A stretch of DNA of 64,000 bases, taken from the NCBI GenBank assembly GCA_035530195.1, contig DATKVG010000103.1, forward strand, positions 22,381 through 86,380, in the 5' to 3' direction. Position 1 is the stretch's first letter. The number at the start of each line of letters is the position of its first letter. Of the stretch, positions 24,504 to 35,314 are shown one piece after another. The translations under genes were made by a program, and so were the position numbers. The DNA is from JAPLKX01 sp035530195 (GTDB lineage Bacteria > Hydrogenedentota > Hydrogenedentia > Hydrogenedentales > SLHB01). The notes under the pieces were generated by a model that did not search any database, had not been told where the DNA came from, and saw only the letters and a program-made list of their open reading frames with translations.

Positions 24504-26549
24504 ATGAAGAGTCTGGACTCCCCCGTCGAAACCCTCTCGGGCATCGGCCCAAAACGCGCGGGCCTGCTGGCCAACCTGGGAATCGCCACGTTGCGCGACC
24601 TGTTGTTCCACCTGCCGCGCGACTACCAGGACAGACGTCACATCACGCCGATTGCCGAAGCGCGCGAAGGCCAAACGGTGACGGTCGAGGTGGAGGTGGT
24701 GCGCGCGCGGCAGGTCCGGCTGCGTGGCCGGATGTCGTTGGCGGTGGTGACGTTGCGCGACGCGTCGGGCGAGATGCAGGCAACGTGGTTCGGCCGGGGG
24801 TTCCTCGCGAAGGCGTTCGTGGCGGGCGCGCGGGGGCTGTTCACGGGGCCGGTGGGCAAATACAAGGGCCCCGCGCTGAAAAACCCGGACTACGAGATGT
24901 TGTCCGGCGACGAGGAAGACCGCCTGCACACAGGCCGGATCGTGCCCATCTACCGGCTCACGGAGAAGGTGACCCAGCGGATGTTGCGCCGCTGGGCGTG
25001 GGAAGCCCTGAACGCGTTCGGCCCGGAACTGGACGAGCCGCTGCCCGGACGCCTGCGCGCGAAATACAAGTTCCCGGAGGTCGGCCAGGCCATCCGCACG
25101 GCCCATTTCCCGGACGAAATCGAGCTGGCCGAGAAAGCCCGTGCTCGATTTGCCTACGAGGAGCTTCTGGAAATTCAGCTTGGCGTGCTCGGTGAGCGGG
25201 CGCAACGGCTCCACGAGGAAAAGGGCATCCGGCACACTACAGACGGCCCGCTGTTGGCGGCGTTCCGCGAATCCCTGCCGTACAAATTGACCTCGGCCCA
25301 AGCCCGCGCCGTGGACGACATCCTGGCCGACCTCGAGTCGCCGCGGCCGATGTTGCGGCTGGTTCAGGGCGACGTGGGCAGCGGCAAAACCGTCGTGGCG
25401 CTCCACGCGATCGCGGCCGCCGCCGACGGCGCGTACCAGACCGCCGTCATGGCGCCGACGGAAGTGCTCGCCGAACAGCATTTCCTGGTGTTGCGCGAGA
25501 TGCTCGAACCGCTGGGCCTATGGGTGGAACTGCTGACGGGATCGATACGCGGCTCGGCGGCAGTGCGGCGGCGCATTCACCGCGGCGAGGCCCACGTCAT
25601 CGTCGGTACGCACGCGCTTATCCAGGAAAAGACCGAGTTCAAGCGGCTCGGGCTCGTCATTATTGACGAACAGCACCGGTTCGGCGTGTACCAGCGCAGC
25701 GAACTTGCCGCAAAGGGCACCAACCCCGACGTCCTCCACATGACGGCCACGCCCATCCCGCGCACCCTTGCCATCACCGTGTACGGCGGGATGGACATCA
25801 CCGTCATCGACGAGATGCCGCCGGGCCGGCTGCCGGTCAAGACACGTCGAGTGCCTGTCGACAAAATCCCGGACCTCTACACCTACGTCGCCGAGCGGGC
25901 GCGCGAACACCTCCAGACGTACTATGTCTGCCCGCTCGTCGAGGAAAGCGACAAACGCGAGCTCGCCGCCGTCACCACGCATTTCCAGGAGCTGTCGGCC
26001 GGCCCGTTTTCGGATCTGCGCACGGCCCTGATGCACGGGCGGCTCGATCCGGATGAAAAAGACCGCATCATGCGCGAATTCAAGCAGGGCCGGATCGACG
26101 TGCTGTTCAGCACGACCGTGATCGAAGTCGGTGTCGACATCCCCAATGCTACCACCATGGTGATTGAAGACGCCTCGCAGTTCGGCCTCACCCAGCTTCA
26201 CCAGTTGCGGGGCCGCGTCGGGCGTGGCAACGTGCAGTCCTACTGTTTTCTCTTGGGAACGCCGAAGACGGAGGATGGGGCGCGCCGCCTTGAAATTATG
26301 TGCAAAACAACCAGCGGGTTTGAAATTGCCGAGGAAGACCTCAAACTCCGCGGGCCCGGAGAGTTCTACGGCGTCCGGCAGGCCGGGCTGAGCGACCTTC
26401 GCGCCGCGGACCTCGTCCGCGACGGGCGCCTACTCGACCACGCCCGGCGCGACGCCCAGGATATCCTCCAACGCGACCCGGCGCTGGCCGAGCCGCAGAA
26501 CGCCCTGCTCGCCCAACGCGCCACCAGGTTCCGCCAGATGCTGGCCTAG
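24504..26549 (+). CDS. recG: ATP-dependent DNA helicase RecG
   Basis: Branch-migrating helicase that remodels stalled forks and Holliday junctions. 681 residues, normal length. Order: an N-terminal helix-hairpin-helix region (LSGIGPKRAGLLANLGI), the wedge OB domain (about 60-160), the helicase core with QGDVGSGKT (Walker A), DEQHR in place of DExH, TATPIPRTLA, and the C-terminal motif VGRGNVQSYC. The RecG-specific ending LRGPGEFYGVRQAG is present. Confidence 0.97.
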   Translation: MKSLDSPVETLSGIGPKRAGLLANLGIATLRDLLFHLPRDYQDRRHITPIAEAREGQTVTVEVEVVRARQVRLRGRMSLAVVTLRDASGEMQATWFGRGFLAKAFVAGARGLFTGPVGKYKGPALKNPDYEMLSGDEEDRLHTGRIVPIYRLTEKVTQRMLRRWAWEALNAFGPELDEPLPGRLRAKYKFPEVGQAIRTAHFPDEIELAEKARARFAYEELLEIQLGVLGERAQRLHEEKGIRHTTDGPLLAAFRESLPYKLTSAQARAVDDILADLESPRPMLRLVQGDVGSGKTVVALHAIAAAADGAYQTAVMAPTEVLAEQHFLVLREMLEPLGLWVELLTGSIRGSAAVRRRIHRGEAHVIVGTHALIQEKTEFKRLGLVIIDEQHRFGVYQRSELAAKGTNPDVLHMTATPIPRTLAITVYGGMDITVIDEMPPGRLPVKTRRVPVDKIPDLYTYVAERAREHLQTYYVCPLVEESDKRELAAVTTHFQELSAGPFSDLRTALMHGRLDPDEKDRIMREFKQGRIDVLFSTTVIEVGVDIPNATTMVIEDASQFGLTQLHQLRGRVGRGNVQSYCFLLGTPKTEDGARRLEIMCKTTSGFEIAEEDLKLRGPGEFYGVRQAGLSDLRAADLVRDGRLLDHARRDAQDILQRDPALAEPQNALLAQRATRFRQMLA

Positions 26550-26585
26550 TTGGGACGCCTACATCACAATGACGGACCGTCCCTG

Positions 26586-26614
26586 TGGTTGATTGTTGAC
26601 AACCGTGCTATAAT
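26586..26614 (+). promoter_or_regulatory. Candidate sigma-70 promoter
   Basis: TGGTTG-N17-TATAAT. The -10 matches consensus exactly and the -35 only partly. It lies about 50 bp upstream of the secreted-protein gene. Confidence 0.5.
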
Positions 26615-26661
26615 GTAGGAGGGAAAGGTGGAGATCGAGGCGTAGTGAGGGAACCATTACG

Positions 26662-27234
26662 ATGAAAACGACCAGAGTTTTGGCAGGACTTGCCGCGGTT
26701 GCGGCGGCCTTGATAATTGCCGGGGGGGCATTTGCGCAGACAGCCAACGCCGCCTACGACCAAGCCGCGGGTGAGGCCGTAAAACAAGCCAGGCCGGCAG
26801 ATACAGCCGTAGTCACGTTTGTGGGGCGCGGCAACCGGGCAGTGGAAGTCGGTAAAGACGGTACCATAACAGAATTTACGCCTGACAAACTCGTTCTCCG
26901 AAACCGGGGCAAACGTATGATGCAGTTGCCGGCCCCGCCCGCGCCCGTACCCGCCAAACCGGACGTTCAACCAAACCTTGTGGAAGAAGCCCAAAAAGCC
27001 GCCAGAGAAGAGGGCGAGAAAGCCGTACAGGAGGCGCTAAAAGAAGCCGACGTCAAATCCATCGAGGAAATGAGAAAAAGCCGGTACATGTGGTTTTTCG
27101 ACGAGACCGGCAAAGTCATGACCCAAGAAGAACTGGACCGCCGCGTCGCCGACAAGAACGTGGCCGGCATCAAAGCCATGAACGACGACCGGGACGAGTG
27201 GACTCCCCGAAGCGCTAAATCCGAGCAAAAGTAA
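26662..27234 (+). CDS. Secreted protein of unknown function
   Basis: 190 residues. A cleavable signal peptide (MKTTRVLAGLAAVAAALIIAGGAFAQ) is followed by a small beta-rich segment (TAVVTFVGRGNRAVEVGKDG), a Pro/Ala linker (PAPPAPVPAKP) and a charged helical C-terminus rich in Lys/Glu with probable coiled-coil character. No family is recognised. It stands alone between recG and the ATP synthase operon with its own likely promoter. Confidence 0.78.
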   Translation: MKTTRVLAGLAAVAAALIIAGGAFAQTANAAYDQAAGEAVKQARPADTAVVTFVGRGNRAVEVGKDGTITEFTPDKLVLRNRGKRMMQLPAPPAPVPAKPDVQPNLVEEAQKAAREEGEKAVQEALKEADVKSIEEMRKSRYMWFFDETGKVMTQEELDRRVADKNVAGIKAMNDDRDEWTPRSAKSEQK

Positions 27235-27782
27235 CCTGTAGTCCCAGCCCAATAAGACCATCTTTTCCGCGGCGAATTCCCCGCCAAAGGGAACGCATCC
27301 GAACCCGGGGTTTTGTCTGTTCTGAGTTGTTTTCATACGTCCATCCGGGGGACCTATCTTGATCTGGCCGCAGATGAGTCCCGGCATGGATGGTTTGATA
27401 ATAACCCAGGAGGACACCCCTGGGGAAAAGGATTGCCATTAGCGGAAAGTCCCGTAAGGGACGACTGAAATCGTCCGTGTAAAAGTGGTCTGGGCGTTCC
27501 TGGAGTTGTGATGTCGCCCAACGCCGCCGTCGCCGCGCGACGTCCTTGTCGTGCCACGTCACCGTCGACCCAATGAAGCGGCGAGGACGCCGCTTCCACA
27601 AGCGCACCATGGCAAGAATTGTAAAGACCCGCGCTTTGCTGACGCGGGCCCAGCCATGTTTGATTTTCTTTTTCTGACGCGGCTTCGGGCGTAAAATGTG
27701 GCCCGACATGAGGAGTGGCGTCTGGTGTGTTGTCTGTCGTATTGGGTGGCGCTGTTTCTTTGACGCCACCCGGTGGAGCGCA
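27235..27782. other. 548-bp intergenic region upstream of the ATP synthase operon
   Basis: No convincing gene on either strand. It contains a palindrome cluster (27407-27520: CCAGG...CCTGG, GTCCCGTAAGGGAC and TGGGCG...CGCCCA arms) and a GCGGCG-AGGA-CGCCGC palindrome (27572-27605) that recurs at 62571-62602. The operon promoter should lie in the last 150 bp, but no clear consensus is seen. Confidence 0.6.
27407..27520. repeat. Cluster of short palindromes (cluster 2)
   Basis: CCCAGGAGGACACCCCTGGG, GTCCCGTAAGGGAC followed by GACTGAAA, and a hairpin from TGGGCG to CGCCCA. Same style as the clusters at 23511 and 48796. Confidence 0.5.
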
Positions 27783-28022
27783 ATGGGAACACCGGGCAAA
27801 AGTTCGTCTTCGGGCGTCGCGCAAGGGCTGGCCCTGGTGACGGAACTCGGGCTGTCGATCGGCATCCCGATAACCCTGGGCGCCCTGCTTGGCGACTACC
27901 TGGAGCAACGCTATGGCGGACGCCGCGGGCTGCTTTTTGCGGTTGTTTTCCTCCTCGGCATTGGAGCGGGCTTATACAACGGCTACCGGTTGCTGCGCCA
28001 CGCGGTGGAATCGACCAAATGA
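27783..28022 (+). CDS. AtpZ/AtpI-like small membrane protein
   Basis: 79 residues from the ATG at 27783; the frame is open upstream but without family likeness. Two transmembrane helices (LSIGIPITLGALLGDYLEQ and LLFAVVFLLGIGAGLYNGYRLL) fit the small AtpZ-type protein found at the head of many atp operons, thought to help assembly or ion/Mg2+ handling. First gene of the operon. Confidence 0.8.
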   Translation: MGTPGKSSSSGVAQGLALVTELGLSIGIPITLGALLGDYLEQRYGGRRGLLFAVVFLLGIGAGLYNGYRLLRHAVESTK

Positions 28023-28076
28023 AGATACCTTTTGTTGAGCGTCGGACCCCGGCCCCACCCACCCGGCTTTCCCGCC

Positions 28077-28439
28077 ATGAATAATTTCCGAAACCGGTTT
28101 TGCCGCCTTTCGGTTTTATTACTGGCCGGCGCTTTCCTAGTGTTGCTGCCGTTGAGCCGTGCGGCGGCCGCGGGCCTTTTTGTGGGTGGCGCGGCCAACT
28201 TGATCGTGCAGCTCGGCCGGATCAGGGCGCTCCGCCTTGCAGGGGGTTCTGTCAATGGTATAAAGTGGAGTACAACTACTTGGGGGATTTTAGGTTGGGC
28301 CGTGTACGCGGCCGTTTTTTACATTGGGTACAAGTTTGGCGACGGTCGGGCCGCAGGCATTTTGGGCACGGCGGCCGGTTTAATGATACCTCTGGCGGTG
28401 ATGGTCTACACAGGCGCGACCGAAACGGCGGCTTCTTAG
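28077..28439 (+). CDS. ATP synthase protein I-like membrane protein
   Basis: 120 residues from the ATG at 28077 (MNNFRNRFCRLSVLLLAGAF); a TTG 45 bp upstream is an alternative. Four hydrophobic segments, with GGAANLIVQLGRIRAL resembling the AtpI middle. AtpI acts as a chaperone for c-ring assembly in several bacteria. Position between AtpZ-like and atpB supports the assignment; sequence support is moderate. Confidence 0.65.
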   Translation: MNNFRNRFCRLSVLLLAGAFLVLLPLSRAAAAGLFVGGAANLIVQLGRIRALRLAGGSVNGIKWSTTTWGILGWAVYAAVFYIGYKFGDGRAAGILGTAAGLMIPLAVMVYTGATETAAS

Positions 28440-28463
28440 CCGCGTTAGGCCGCACGGGTTGAA

Positions 28464-29231
28464 ATGGAACATCTTATAGAGCGGTTTACTTGGCATTATG
28501 TGCCATTTACCGACTATCGCATCCCGTTAGGCGGGATCAACATGTCCACGATTGTCAATACCCTGCTGGTGATGGCGCTCCTGCTCGGCGTGCTTCGGGC
28601 GCTGACCCGGCGGATGTTGCCGGCGCCAGGCCGCGGGCAGGCGTTGGCCGAATTGCTTGTGGAGAGTTGGGACCGGATGTACGCGGTGACGTTTGACGAG
28701 GTGGGAGACCCCCACTACGAAGAAAAGCGGAGGAGGCTGGTGCCGCTGCTCTCGGCGCTGTTCATATTCATCCTGATCTCGAACGCGATTGTGGCGCTGC
28801 CCGTGCCTTTCGTCCAGGAACCCACGAGCGACCTCAATTGCACGCTGGCCCTGGGGTTTTTCAGCCTCTCGTGCGCAACCGTTTATGGTATTCGCTACAA
28901 GGGCGTCCGGGGCACCTTGAAAGAAATGGCGGGCCCCCTGTGGCAAACAGAAAGCGCGGCATGGTGGGCATCGGCCGCGGGCAAGGCGTCGGCCCTGCTG
29001 TTTTTCCCGATCCACGTGATCGGCGAGGTCTCGCGGATGCTGTCGATCTCGTTCCGGTTGTTCGGCAACATTCTGGGCGGTGCGACCATCATTGCAGTGA
29101 TTTTCCTGCTGGTGCGCGGGCTTTTTGTCCCGCTGATCATGGACAGTTTCTTCCTGGCGTTTGAAGCCGCCGTACAGGCTTACGTGTTTTCCATGCTGAC
29201 CCTTGTTTACGTAGCGGTAGCCACAGAATGA
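28464..29231 (+). CDS. atpB: ATP synthase Fo subunit a
   Basis: Membrane stator subunit carrying the ion half-channels. 255 residues and five to six hydrophobic helices. The essential arginine is R198 in SISFRLFGNILGGATI, equivalent to R210 of E. coli. The C-terminal FEAAVQAYVFSMLTLVYVAVA is the final helix of the family. Lies 25 bp after the AtpI-like gene. Confidence 0.95.
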   Translation: MEHLIERFTWHYVPFTDYRIPLGGINMSTIVNTLLVMALLLGVLRALTRRMLPAPGRGQALAELLVESWDRMYAVTFDEVGDPHYEEKRRRLVPLLSALFIFILISNAIVALPVPFVQEPTSDLNCTLALGFFSLSCATVYGIRYKGVRGTLKEMAGPLWQTESAAWWASAAGKASALLFFPIHVIGEVSRMLSISFRLFGNILGGATIIAVIFLLVRGLFVPLIMDSFFLAFEAAVQAYVFSMLTLVYVAVATE

Positions 29232-29303
29232 GATTGCCTGCCGCCTGGATAAATCCGGCGCCCGCTGCGCCGGCAACATCAAATTGTAGAAAGGATTGCC
29301 CCT

Positions 29304-29612
29304 ATGGATGTGAGTACTGCATTGACTCTACTGCAAGCGACGGTGGCCCAGGCCGCGCAGACAGCGCCCACCGGCCTCGATCTACGCGCCATAGCCGGCG
29401 TGGCCGCGGCGGCTTTTGCAATTTCGTTTGGCGTAATCGGGGCGGCGCTCAGCGAGGGCTACGCCACCGCCCGCGCCTGCGAGAGCATTGCCCGGAACCC
29501 GCAGGCTGCCGGGGCTATTACGCGCACCATGTTGATCGGCCAGGCCATCACCGAGTCCACCGCCATTTACGCCCTGTTGATTGCGCTGCTGATCCTGGTG
29601 TTGGCTGTTTGA
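29304..29612 (+). CDS. atpE: ATP synthase Fo subunit c with two-carboxylate ion site
   Basis: Rotor-ring subunit of 102 residues with an N-terminal extension of about 25 residues. Helix 1 has ALSEGYATARACESIARNP and helix 2 GQAITESTAIY. The ion carboxylate is E84, followed by S85, T86 and Y89. E51 in helix 1 sits exactly 33 residues before E84, the spacing of Q32-E65 in the Na+ c-ring of Ilyobacter. Glutamate at that helix-1 site is the two-carboxylate pattern known from the Na+ ring of Fusobacterium and from N-ATPases. Na+ coupling is therefore likely. Confidence 0.94.
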   Translation: MDVSTALTLLQATVAQAAQTAPTGLDLRAIAGVAAAAFAISFGVIGAALSEGYATARACESIARNPQAAGAITRTMLIGQAITESTAIYALLIALLILVLAV

Positions 29613-29640
29613 ATCAACCGGCCGCGAAAGCAGACCCGAC

Positions 29641-30072
29641 ATGGTTTCCCTGAACCTCACTTTTGTGGTGCAACTGGCGTTGTTCCTGGTTTTCTACGCC
29701 GTGTCCCGCCGTCTCATTTTTGAGCCGCTCCACCGCCTGATGCTCGAGCGTCAGGCCAGAATCCGGCACGAAGAAGATCTGGCCAAAAAAGACCAGCAAG
29801 AATCCGAGCGGCTGCAAGAACTCGAGGCGGAGCGGCTCGCGGCCGCCCAGCAGCAGGGCGCGCAGCGCCTCCGCGATGCACGGTTCAACGCCTACCGGCA
29901 GAACCGCATCGAGGCCGACGAACGGCGCCAGAACGCCGACGCCGAGGTGGCCGCATTCCACGCGCGGGTTCAAAACCAAATCGACGGCGAGCAGGGGCGT
30001 TACAGCCAGGTGCTCCCGGACCTGGTCGAGGCCATGGATCGCCAGGTCAACGTAGAAGGGAGCCTGATGTGA
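29641..30072 (+). CDS. atpF: ATP synthase Fo subunit b (short form)
   Basis: 143 residues: one N-terminal membrane helix (LTFVVQLALFLVFYAVSRRLIF) and a long charged helix rich in Gln/Arg/Glu forming the peripheral stalk. FEPLHRLMLERQARI corresponds to the hinge segment of b subunits. It overlaps the next gene's GTG (GTGA), so the two stalk proteins are translationally coupled and probably assemble as a heterodimer. Confidence 0.88.
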   Translation: MVSLNLTFVVQLALFLVFYAVSRRLIFEPLHRLMLERQARIRHEEDLAKKDQQESERLQELEAERLAAAQQQGAQRLRDARFNAYRQNRIEADERRQNADAEVAAFHARVQNQIDGEQGRYSQVLPDLVEAMDRQVNVEGSLM

Positions 30073-30827
30073 GACCTGTCAGGCGGTTCCTTCTGATTTC
30101 GCTTGCGGCCTACGCGGTGCTTGCGGCGATCGGGCTTGTCTGGTTGCGGTCGTCCGACCTGTCCAAGCGGTACCTGGCGCAAAACCAGGCCGCCCACGAA
30201 CGATTTGTAGCCATAACCAAGGATCCCGCCTTTCAGTTGTTCCGGGAACGGCCGCACCTTTATTCGCCGGAAGATGCGCGCCACGAACAACTGGCGTTTG
30301 TCCAGGCGTACCAGGCGCACCCCGAATACCGTGCGGAGCGGCTGCGGATCGAGGCGTTCACGCTGTACTTTCATGTCTTGAACGGCGTGACGTTCCTGGT
30401 GCTGGTGATCCGGTTCGCGTATCGGCCGACACTCAATTACCTGGACAAGCGGGTTCAGGATATTAAGGCCCAAATGACCAACGCTTCCGGAACCCGCACT
30501 GCGGCTATGCACCGGCTGGCCGAGGTCCAGGCGGAGGCCGACCAATGGCCGCAGAAGGAAGCCAAAATAAGAGCCCGCGCCGACGAGGCCATAAACGCCA
30601 GCCTGGTCCAAATCCACGAGGAAGCCCGGCTGGCCCGAATACAGCTTGCCCGCGAAACCGAAGATCGCAAACGCGCCGAACTCTTTCGGGCCGCCGCCTT
30701 GATTAAGCAGGAGTTGGTGTCTCAGGCCGTCGAAACGCTCGAGGCGCGTTACGCGGCGGAAACCTCGGAGCGCGACTTGCGGGATAAGGTAGATGAGTTT
30801 GTGCGCCTGCTGGATCTGATTGCATGA
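30069..30827 (+). CDS. Second b-type stalk subunit with extra N-terminal membrane helix
   Basis: 252 residues, far longer than a normal b subunit. Residues about 7-26 form a first membrane helix (FLLISLAAYAVLAAIGLVWL). A 70-residue hydrophilic stretch follows, then a second helix at about 100-120 (LYFHVLNGVTFLVLVIRFAY). Next come FAYRPTLNYLDKRVQDIKAQM and a long coiled coil typical of b. This topology would put the 70-residue loop outside the cytoplasm while keeping the stalk inside. GTG start coupled to atpF, and ATGA overlap with atpH. Confidence 0.82.
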   Translation: MRPVRRFLLISLAAYAVLAAIGLVWLRSSDLSKRYLAQNQAAHERFVAITKDPAFQLFRERPHLYSPEDARHEQLAFVQAYQAHPEYRAERLRIEAFTLYFHVLNGVTFLVLVIRFAYRPTLNYLDKRVQDIKAQMTNASGTRTAAMHRLAEVQAEADQWPQKEAKIRARADEAINASLVQIHEEARLARIQLARETEDRKRAELFRAAALIKQELVSQAVETLEARYAAETSERDLRDKVDEFVRLLDLIA

Positions 30828-31387
30828 GAAAATCGCTCCTCATAGAACGTTACGCAAAGGCACTGGGAGAGTCGCTGGCCGGACCCGATGTCTTGCGAAA
30901 CACAACCAAGGCCCTCTCGGGGCTGGCGCTGTTTTTTGAGCGCACACCCTCGCTCAGGAACGCACTGGGAAACCCCGCCCACGCTATGAGCCGGCGCCGG
31001 CAAATCCTCGACTTGGTCCTCGATAATCACCAAGCCGACCAACCGCTGCGCAACTTCATGCACGCCCTGCTCGACCGAAACAGAATGGCCCTGTTGCCCG
31101 CCATCGCCGAGCAGTTTGATCGCAGCATCGACGAGTTGCTCAACACCGTCGATGTGCGCGTCGTGACAGTCATCCCGCTGGCCGAAGACGTCCGTGGGCG
31201 GCTGGTGAAGGCACTGGAACGGCTGGCGGGGAAAACGGTGCGCTTGCGCAATGAGCTAGACCCGGCCATCGTCGCAGGCCTCATTGTCTACATGTGGGGC
31301 GTCTATTTTGATTTCAGCCTGCGCACGAGGCTCGAACGGCTCAAGCAACTGTTGCTTGCGGAGGAAAAGACGCAGTATGGATATTAA
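30824..31387 (+). CDS. atpH: ATP synthase F1 subunit delta
   Basis: 187 residues. Links the peripheral stalk to the top of the alpha/beta head. The N-terminal helical bundle ([13 protein letters not shown]) and the C-terminal [29 protein letters not shown] match the OSCP/delta family, although the usual GGxxxxxGD loop is altered. Overlaps both neighbours (4 bp with the b-type gene, 11 bp with atpA). Confidence 0.9.
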   Translation: MRKSLLIERYAKALGESLAGPDVLRNTTKALSGLALFFERTPSLRNALGNPAHAMSRRRQILDLVLDNHQADQPLRNFMHALLDRNRMALLPAIAEQFDRSIDELLNTVDVRVVTVIPLAEDVRGRLVKALERLAGKTVRLRNELDPAIVAGLIVYMWGVYFDFSLRTRLERLKQLLLAEEKTQYGY

Positions 31388-32909
31388 GGCCCGAGCCGAC
31401 GAACTCAGCGAACTGATCCGCCGCCAAATCAGCGATTTCAAGTGGAGCATCGACATCGCCGAAGTCGGAACCGTCGTCCAGGCCGGCGACGGCATCGCCT
31501 CGATCTACGGGCTGGAAAAAGCGATGGCCGGCGAGTTGCTCGAGTTCCCCCACGATGTGACCGGAATGGTGTTCAACCTCGAAGAAAACAACGTCGGCGC
31601 GGTCCTGTTGGGCGACTTCGACAAGATCGGCGAAGGCGATACCGTCAAACGCACCGGCCGGATTGCTTCGGTGCCGGTGGGCGAGGGACTGATAGGGCGG
31701 GTCGTCAACGCATTGGGGCAGCCGCTGGATGGCCGCGGCCCCATCGACGTCACCCGCTACAATCCCGTCGAGCACATCGCTCCCGGAATTGTCGAGCGCC
31801 AGCCCGTCCGACGGCCCCTGCAAACCGGCATCAAGGCCATCGACTCCATGACGGCCATTGGCCGCGGCCAGCGCGAGTTGATTATCGGCGACCGCCAAAC
31901 CGGCAAGACCGCCATCGTCGTCGACACCATCATCAGCCAGCGCAACAGCGACGTGATCTGCATCTACGTCGCCATCGGCCAGAAACAATCAAGCGTGGCC
32001 CGGGTGGTGCAGGACCTGGTGGCGCATGGCGCGATGGACTACGTGATCGTGGTGCTGGCGTCGGCCTCCGAATCCGCCCCCATGCAGTATCTGGCCGCGT
32101 ATGCCGGGTGTGCCATGGGCGAATATTTCCGCGACAAAGGCCTCCACGCCCTCGTCGTCTACGACGACCTCAGCAAGCACGCCGTCGCATACCGGCAGTT
32201 GAGCCTGCTGTTGCGCCGCCCGCCCGGCAGAGAGGCTTATCCGGGCGACATTTTCTACCTGCACTCGCGGCTACTCGAGCGCGCCGCCACCCTCAACGAA
32301 CATCACGGCGGCGGCACCCTGACCGCCCTGCCCATCATCGAAACCCAGGCCGGCGACATCTCCGCCTACATCCCCACCAACATCATCTCGATTACGGACG
32401 GACAGATCTTCCTCGAGTCAAGCCTGTTCTACGCGGGCGTCCGGCCCGCCATCAACCCCGGCATCAGCGTGTCCCGCGTCGGCGGCGCCGCGCAGACCCC
32501 CGCCATGAAAAAAGTCGCCGGCATGTTGCGCCTCAACCTGGCGCAGTACCGCGAGCTCGAGGCCTTTGCCCAGTTCGGCACCGAACTCGATGCCTCGACC
32601 CGCGCCCAGTTGAACCGCGGCGCGCATCTGGTCGAGATCCTCAAACAGCCGCTGTACCAGCCGCTGCCGATCGAAAAACAAACCATCATCATCCACGCCG
32701 CGGCCTCCGGCTTCCTGGACGACATCCCGCTCAGCGAGGTCGGAACGCTTGAACAGGAACTCTACAGCTACCTGGATACACAGCACGCCAATCTGCTTAG
32801 CGAACTCGCCAAAACCGGCGAACTTTCCGACCAACTAATGGCCGCCATTGATAACGCCATCCGCACCTTCCTCGAAACCGTCTGGCACGAAGGCAAAGGC
32901 CGCCGATGA
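31377..32909 (+). CDS. atpA: ATP synthase F1 subunit alpha
   Basis: 510 residues from the ATG at 31377; the frame is open further upstream, but the [18 protein letters not shown] start is the normal one. The non-catalytic nucleotide site has G171-DRQTGKT. The family signature [13 protein letters not shown] is present. Regulatory and structural subunit of the alpha3-beta3 head. Starts inside the end of atpH; atpG follows with ATGA overlap. Confidence 0.97.
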   Translation: MDIKARADELSELIRRQISDFKWSIDIAEVGTVVQAGDGIASIYGLEKAMAGELLEFPHDVTGMVFNLEENNVGAVLLGDFDKIGEGDTVKRTGRIASVPVGEGLIGRVVNALGQPLDGRGPIDVTRYNPVEHIAPGIVERQPVRRPLQTGIKAIDSMTAIGRGQRELIIGDRQTGKTAIVVDTIISQRNSDVICIYVAIGQKQSSVARVVQDLVAHGAMDYVIVVLASASESAPMQYLAAYAGCAMGEYFRDKGLHALVVYDDLSKHAVAYRQLSLLLRRPPGREAYPGDIFYLHSRLLERAATLNEHHGGGTLTALPIIETQAGDISAYIPTNIISITDGQIFLESSLFYAGVRPAINPGISVSRVGGAAQTPAMKKVAGMLRLNLAQYRELEAFAQFGTELDASTRAQLNRGAHLVEILKQPLYQPLPIEKQTIIIHAAASGFLDDIPLSEVGTLEQELYSYLDTQHANLLSELAKTGELSDQLMAAIDNAIRTFLETVWHEGKGRR

Positions 32910-33757
32910 ACCTCCAAGAAATCAGACGCCGCATCAACAGCGTAAAAAACACGCAGAAAATCACGCGCGCCATGAAAATGGTGGCCGCGTCAAAGCTGCG
33001 CAGGGCCCAGGAAGCCATCCGGCGAACCCGACCATACGCCCATAACATGGGCGACCTCACAAAGGCGCTCGCCTCGCGCGCCGACCCCGAAAAACACCCC
33101 CTGTTACGGCCCGGCAGCGGCAGCACGGTCGGGCTGGTGGTCGTGACCTCCGACAGGGGTTTGTGCGGCGGGTTCAACGTCAACATCATCAACGAAACAA
33201 TGCGGGCGATACACGAGGAGTTCGCCGGCAGGCCCGTCGAACTGATTGTCATCGGGCGCAAAGGCGTCGACACGTTCAAACGGCGCAACGTGACGGTTCG
33301 CCGGGCGTTTCCGGGCCTGTTTGACCGGTTCAGCGTGAATTCCGCTTCCGCCGTTGTGGATGATTTCGTGCAGCGGTTCACGGGTGGCGAGTTCAGCGAG
33401 GTCTATTGCGTCTACAACGAGTTTAAGACGGCCGTCACACAGCGGGTCGTGCTCGAACGGCTGCTTCCTTATCCGTCTTTGGAGGCCGCGGAAACGTCAC
33501 AGGTTGACTATATTTTCGAGCCGTCTGAAGACCAGATCCTGTTTCAGTTGCTTGTAAACAACGGCTACGTCCAGATGTACCGGATCCTGCACGAGTCCGC
33601 GGCCAGCGAGCACGGCGCACGGATGAGCTCGATGGACTCGGCTACCCGCAACGCCGGCGACATCGTCGGAAAGCTAACGCTGACATACAACAAGGCGCGC
33701 CAGGCGGAAATCACACGTGAAGTCACCGAGGTGATCAGCGCCGCCGAGGCCGTATAA
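32906..33757 (+). CDS. atpG: ATP synthase F1 subunit gamma
   Basis: Central rotor shaft, 283 residues. The N-terminal helix ([29 protein letters not shown]) and the C-terminal helix ([40 protein letters not shown]) are the canonical coiled coil. [10 protein letters not shown] in the middle domain is a family signature. Separated from atpD by an unusually long gap holding a palindromic repeat. Confidence 0.97.
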   Translation: MNLQEIRRRINSVKNTQKITRAMKMVAASKLRRAQEAIRRTRPYAHNMGDLTKALASRADPEKHPLLRPGSGSTVGLVVVTSDRGLCGGFNVNIINETMRAIHEEFAGRPVELIVIGRKGVDTFKRRNVTVRRAFPGLFDRFSVNSASAVVDDFVQRFTGGEFSEVYCVYNEFKTAVTQRVVLERLLPYPSLEAAETSQVDYIFEPSEDQILFQLLVNNGYVQMYRILHESAASEHGARMSSMDSATRNAGDIVGKLTLTYNKARQAEITREVTEVISAAEAV

Positions 33758-33769
33758 TGCAAACTATAA

Positions 33770-33837
33770 GCAAAAAACGGGGACTGACTCGCTTTTCTCG
33801 GCAGTTTGAGAAAAGCGTGTCTGTCCCCGCTTTTCGC
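33770..33837. repeat. CGGGGAC palindromic repeat inside the atp operon
   Basis: Inverted repeat from ACGGGGACTGACTCGCTTTT to its complement AAAAGCGTGTCTGTCCCCG, with GGCAGTTTG in the loop. Related copies lie at 46794-46900 and, degenerate, at 35749-35802. Placed between atpG and atpD, it could form a strong mRNA hairpin. Confidence 0.8.
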
Positions 33838-33902
33838 GGACCTACCTTCATCGTTTACGGGCGAGGCAAAGCTTCAGGGCAGAATTTGCGAGGCAAGCTT
33901 GA

Positions 33903-35312
<1,410 letters not shown>

Positions 35313-35314
35313 CC

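Noticed and set aside
27215..27908. Long Arg/Pro-rich open frames upstream of and overlapping the first ATP synthase operon gene
   Set aside because: They run antisense through palindromic repeats and the AtpZ-like gene and have shadow-frame composition.
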